The position numbers and the translations under genes are program-made. Below the pieces are notes generated by a model. It did no database searches and had not been told where the DNA came from. It worked only from the letters and a program-made list of their open reading frames with translations. Source: Solirubrobacterales bacterium (GTDB lineage: Bacteria > Actinomycetota > Thermoleophilia > Solirubrobacterales > 70-9). From it: 38,341 nt of DNA. This document shows, piece by piece, positions 35,070 through 38,341 of this stretch (positions are counted from its first letter, which is position 1; each line of letters opens with the position of its first letter). The stretch spans positions 1 to 38,341 of the forward strand of contig JAJKHV010000106.1 of NCBI GenBank assembly GCA_021154855.1. The letters are read 5' to 3'.

Positions 35070-35846
35070 ATGGGGGAGGCAAGCGCAACCGAGGTTCCAC
35101 AGGATTGGTATCGCTCCGCGTTCCCGCCCGAGGAGACGCTGAAGCGACCCTGGGCGGACCGCACCGGCGTCGAAGTCGATCGGGCGCTGGCGATGCTGGG
35201 GGCGCAGGGCGGCGAGCGGGTGCTCGACATGGCCTGCGGCACCGGTCGACACTCCCACGAGCTGGCCCGCCGCGGCTTCGATGTCGTCGGCGTCGATATC
35301 TCACCCGACCTGCTGGCGATCGCGGAGGCCGATGCGGAGACCGAGTCACTCACGGCCTCCTTCGTTGCAGCCGACCTGCGTGAGCTCGACTTCGACGAGG
35401 AGTTCGATTTCGTCCTCAACCTCAACGACGGCGCGATCGGGTATTTCGAGACCGAGGAAGAGAACCACCGCACCTTCGAGGTCATCGCCGCGGCCCTGCG
35501 CCCCGGCGGCGGCAACCTCCTGCAGCTTCCCAACGTCCTGTATGCGGAAACGCATCTGCCGCAGACGACCTGGATCGCAGGCGAGGGCATGGTCGAACTG
35601 ATCGATCACCGTTGGGAGCCCCGCAGTCGCTACTTAGAAGGGTCGACGATGCCGATTCTGGTCGGCGAGGTCTTCGAGGGCGTCTCGCCGATTCCCTTTC
35701 GTCAGCGGCTCTACTCGGTCGACGAGCTGACGCAGATCTACGAGTCGGTCGGCATGTCGCTGGCCAACGTCTTTCGCGGCAGCGGCAAGCCCCGCCCGCC
35801 GAAGGACACTCAGTTCGAGGTTTTTATCGCCGGCCGTAAGGCCTGA
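35070..35846 (+). CDS. Class I SAM-dependent methyltransferase
   Basis: GGERVLDMACGTGRHSHELARRGFDVVGVDISPDLLAIA. Confidence 0.87.
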   Translation: MGEASATEVPQDWYRSAFPPEETLKRPWADRTGVEVDRALAMLGAQGGERVLDMACGTGRHSHELARRGFDVVGVDISPDLLAIAEADAETESLTASFVAADLRELDFDEEFDFVLNLNDGAIGYFETEEENHRTFEVIAAALRPGGGNLLQLPNVLYAETHLPQTTWIAGEGMVELIDHRWEPRSRYLEGSTMPILVGEVFEGVSPIPFRQRLYSVDELTQIYESVGMSLANVFRGSGKPRPPKDTQFEVFIAGRKA

Positions 35847-35854
35847 CCGGGCCC

Positions 35855-36214
35855 CTACCAGGCCCCCTCCAGCCAGCGCAGCAGCTCGTCGGTGCGACCA
35901 CGCAGATCGGGAGCCACGGAGCTCAGCTCCGCGCTCGCGATCTGAATCGCGGCACCGATCGCCAGCGTCGCCCGCGCCGGGCTCATCTGCAGGCCCGCCT
36001 CGAGGCGCTGCAGGGACACGGAGTCCCCGCGCAGCGACCACAGCGCATCGCGAGCCGCTTGGGGGTCAGACTCGGCAATATCGATTGCCGTCTCCACCGC
36101 GTCGCGGACGCGTTCCGCGGGGGGGCCGGCGGTTGCGGACTCCAGCATTCTCTCAACGAGTCGGTCGTCCAAGCGGCTCTCGACAACAGCCACCGGACCT
36201 CTGCCCTCTGTCAT
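35855..36214 (-). CDS. Hypothetical Ala-rich helical protein
   Basis: MTEGRGPVAVVESRLDDRLVERMLESATAGPPAERVRDAVETAIDIAESDPQAARDALWSLRGDS...; ORF track start 36331 is probably too far upstream. Confidence 0.6.
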   Translation of the reverse strand: MTEGRGPVAVVESRLDDRLVERMLESATAGPPAERVRDAVETAIDIAESDPQAARDALWSLRGDSVSLQRLEAGLQMSPARATLAIGAAIQIASAELSSVAPDLRGRTDELLRWLEGAW

Positions 36215-36391
36215 TCTGGGGTCTCCCTTCGATCTCAGCCAGACCCCGAAGTTCCGCCAAGTCCCGCCGGGGCCAAGCGTTGCAGACATCAGTGTAGACG
36301 TCGATGAAGACCATAAGCCCCCGTTGTCCAATGGTCAAATGTTTTTTGAAGAGGCGCAAGTAGGCTCGCGGCGAATGGGAAGATGGAGAAG

Positions 36392-38341
36392 ATGAGCACC
36401 TCACGACCGAGCTACGACGCGGGCCAGATCGAGACTTCCCGGCAGGGGGCCTGGGCTGAGCGACGCGCTTTCGCGACCCCGACACCGGCCGAGGGCCAGC
36501 GCGCCATCTACATCAAGCCGTCAAGTCCGTTCACCTCGGGCAAACTCCATATGGGCCATGTCCGCGATTACGCGATTGGCGACGCCTACGCTCGTTTCCG
36601 CCGCGCCCGCGGCGACGCGGTCCTCTTCGGCTTCGGCTTCGACGCCTTCGGCTTGCCGGCTGAGATGGCGGCGATCGAGCGAAAAGTGCCGCCCGCCGAG
36701 TGGGTAGAGGCCTGCGGTGAGCGGATGCTGGAGCAGATGGTCCGGCTCGGCTTCTCCTTCGACTACGAGCGCGTCTTCTACAGCTCCGACGAGGCCCAGT
36801 ACCGCTGGTCCCAGTGGCTCTTCGTCACCCTGCTCGAGGCGGGCCTGATCTACCGCGACGACACAACGGTCGATTGGTGCGATCACTGTCGTACGACGCT
36901 TGCCGCCCTGCAGGTCGAGGACGGGCGCTGCTGGCGCTGCCACAACGAGGTCCGCCTGATCCGCCGGCCGACCTGGTTCCTGCGCATAACGCCCTACCTG
37001 GAGGAGAACGACCGCCGCCTCGCCGAGCTGGCCGATTGGGACGAGATCTCGCTCTCCACCCAGCGCTACATCCTCGGCCGCAGCGACGGGGTGGAGGTGG
37101 ACCTGGGTCTCCCGGGTGCGGGCCTCACGGCCTTTACGCCCCACGTGGATTCGGTCAGCGCGGCCAGCTTTGTGCTGCTCTCCCCGCGCCATCCGCAGCT
37201 GGAGGAGTGGGCAAGCGACCCCGCCGTCAGCGCACAGCTCGATGAGCTGCGCTCGGGCGGCTGGGAGCGCAGCGCTCGCGACGCCAAGTCAGTGCCTCTC
37301 GTCGACACCGGCGCCTCGATAAGCGCCCCGTGGAGCGACGGCGAGCTGCCGCTGCTGGTCTCGCCGCTGGTCGATGCCCGCTATGGGCCGACGGCGGCCC
37401 TCGGGATCCCAGAGGTCGATGAGGCCGACGCGACGATCGCCGCACGGATCGAGCGGGTGGGGGAGACGGCGCCGGCCGCAGGCCCCGATGCCCCGCAAAT
37501 CCGGCAGGCGGTCCGCTACCGCGCCGCCGACTTCTCGATCTCACGTCAGCGTTTCTGGGGCACGCCGATCCCGATCGTCCACTGCGAGAGCTGCGGCCCG
37601 GTGCCGGTGCCCGAGGAGCAGCTGCCCGTGGCGCTGCCCCGCGACGTCGAGCCGACCGGCGAAGGGAATCCGCTGGCCGAGCGGGCGGATTTCGTCGAGG
37701 TCGCCTGTCCACGTTGCGGTGAGCCGGCCAGGCGTGAGACCGACACCCTCGATTGTCATTTCGATGCCCTCTGGCTCTGGGTGCCGTCGGCGGTCCCACC
37801 CGAGGCGCGGGCCGACTCGATGTTCAGTCACCCGGACCTGCAGCACTGGCTGCCGTCCGAGCGCCTCGTCGCCGGCTCTGACAGCGGTGGCTTCGTCTTC
37901 GATCAGCGCGTCGTCACCAAGGCGCTGCGCGATATCGGCCCCTTCGCCTTCCTCGAGCGCGGCGAGCCGTTCAGCGGCTGCCTTTTCCACGAGATGGTGA
38001 TTGCTGACGGTCGCAAGATGAGCAAGCATCTCGGCAACGTGGTCGACCCCGACGAGCTGGTCGAGCGCTACGGCGCCGACACCGTTCGCCTCGCGATCCT
38101 CTACGCGGCCGGCCCCGCCAAGACCCTGAACTGGAATGACGGCGCCCTGCGCTTCGCCGGCCGCTTCCTGCGCAACGTCTGGGCCTACTCTCAGCAGCGC
38201 TTTGCAGCGGTCGCCGACGCGCCCGAGGACGACGAGGCCGCCGCCGACACCGAGTTCCTGCGCGAGCGTTTGCGCAAATGGTGCGACAACGGCCTCGAGC
38301 GGATCACCGCCAGCCTGGAGGACCTGCAGATGCACACAGCC
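36392..38341 (+). CDS. Leucyl-tRNA synthetase-like class I aminoacyl-tRNA synthetase, 3' truncated by window edge
   Basis: SPFTSGKLHMGHVRDYAIGDAYARFRRARGDAVLFGFGFDAFGLPAEMAAI; CDHC...CWRC zinc motif; SRQRFWGTPIPIVHCESCG; RKMSKHLGNVVDPDELVERYGADTVRLAILYAAGP. Runs off the window, so absent from the ORF track. Confidence 0.87.
   Translation, partial: MSTSRPSYDAGQIETSRQGAWAERRAFATPTPAEGQRAIYIKPSSPFTSGKLHMGHVRDYAIGDAYARFRRARGDAVLFGFGFDAFGLPAEMAAIERKVPPAEWVEACGERMLEQMVRLGFSFDYERVFYSSDEAQYRWSQWLFVTLLEAGLIYRDDTTVDWCDHCRTTLAALQVEDGRCWRCHNEVRLIRRPTWFLRITPYLEENDRRLAELADWDEISLSTQRYILGRSDGVEVDLGLPGAGLTAFTPHVDSVSAASFVLLSPRHPQLEEWASDPAVSAQLDELRSGGWERSARDAKSVPLVDTGASISAPWSDGELPLLVSPLVDARYGPTAALGIPEVDEADATIAARIERVGETAPAAGPDAPQIRQAVRYRAADFSISRQRFWGTPIPIVHCESCGPVPVPEEQLPVALPRDVEPTGEGNPLAERADFVEVACPRCGEPARRETDTLDCHFDALWLWVPSAVPPEARADSMFSHPDLQHWLPSERLVAGSDSGGFVFDQRVVTKALRDIGPFAFLERGEPFSGCLFHEMVIADGRKMSKHLGNVVDPDELVERYGADTVRLAILYAAGPAKTLNWNDGALRFAGRFLRNVWAYSQQRFAAVADAPEDDEAAADTEFLRERLRKWCDNGLERITASLEDLQMHTA

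Noticed and set aside
1-38341. Prophage, IS element, toxin-antitoxin or classical defence system
   Set aside because: No integrase, transposase, phage structural, nuclease or TA-like genes recognized on either strand.

Overview
High-GC window, by gene content and style an actinobacterium of the Thermoleophilia/Solirubrobacterales type (inference). Three parts. (1) ~1-17.2 kb: an accessory block of secreted or surface proteins. It holds four paralogs of a 'CPYKT...CYVGSSSSPI...SGCGG' family (family A), three divergent members of a Cys-containing secreted family (family B; two are packed with TTA codons), two PEBP/YbhB-like lipoproteins (one truncated at the left edge), a collagen-like protein, a tandem-TetR regulator, and two giant translationally coupled secreted proteins. 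(2) ~17.3-24.6 kb: two APC permeases with C-terminal USP-like regions, a pair of TrkA/RCK proteins, two related small lipoproteins, an FAD oxidoreductase and tRNA-Gln(CUG). (3) ~25.8-38.3 kb: a heterodimer-type ABC exporter pair, a GH92 glycosidase / GT-C glycosyltransferase / GtrA cluster, a methyltransferase, and a truncated LeuRS-like class I aminoacyl-tRNA synthetase whose editing and catalytic motifs look strongly diverged. The most interesting leads are the LeuRS-like paralog, the TTA-rich and GAA-rich secretome codon usage, the mosaic family A array, the APC+TrkA locus, and a palindromic repeat that appears inserted in frame in an ABC-transporter NBD. All homology calls are from motif recognition by eye; no searches were run.
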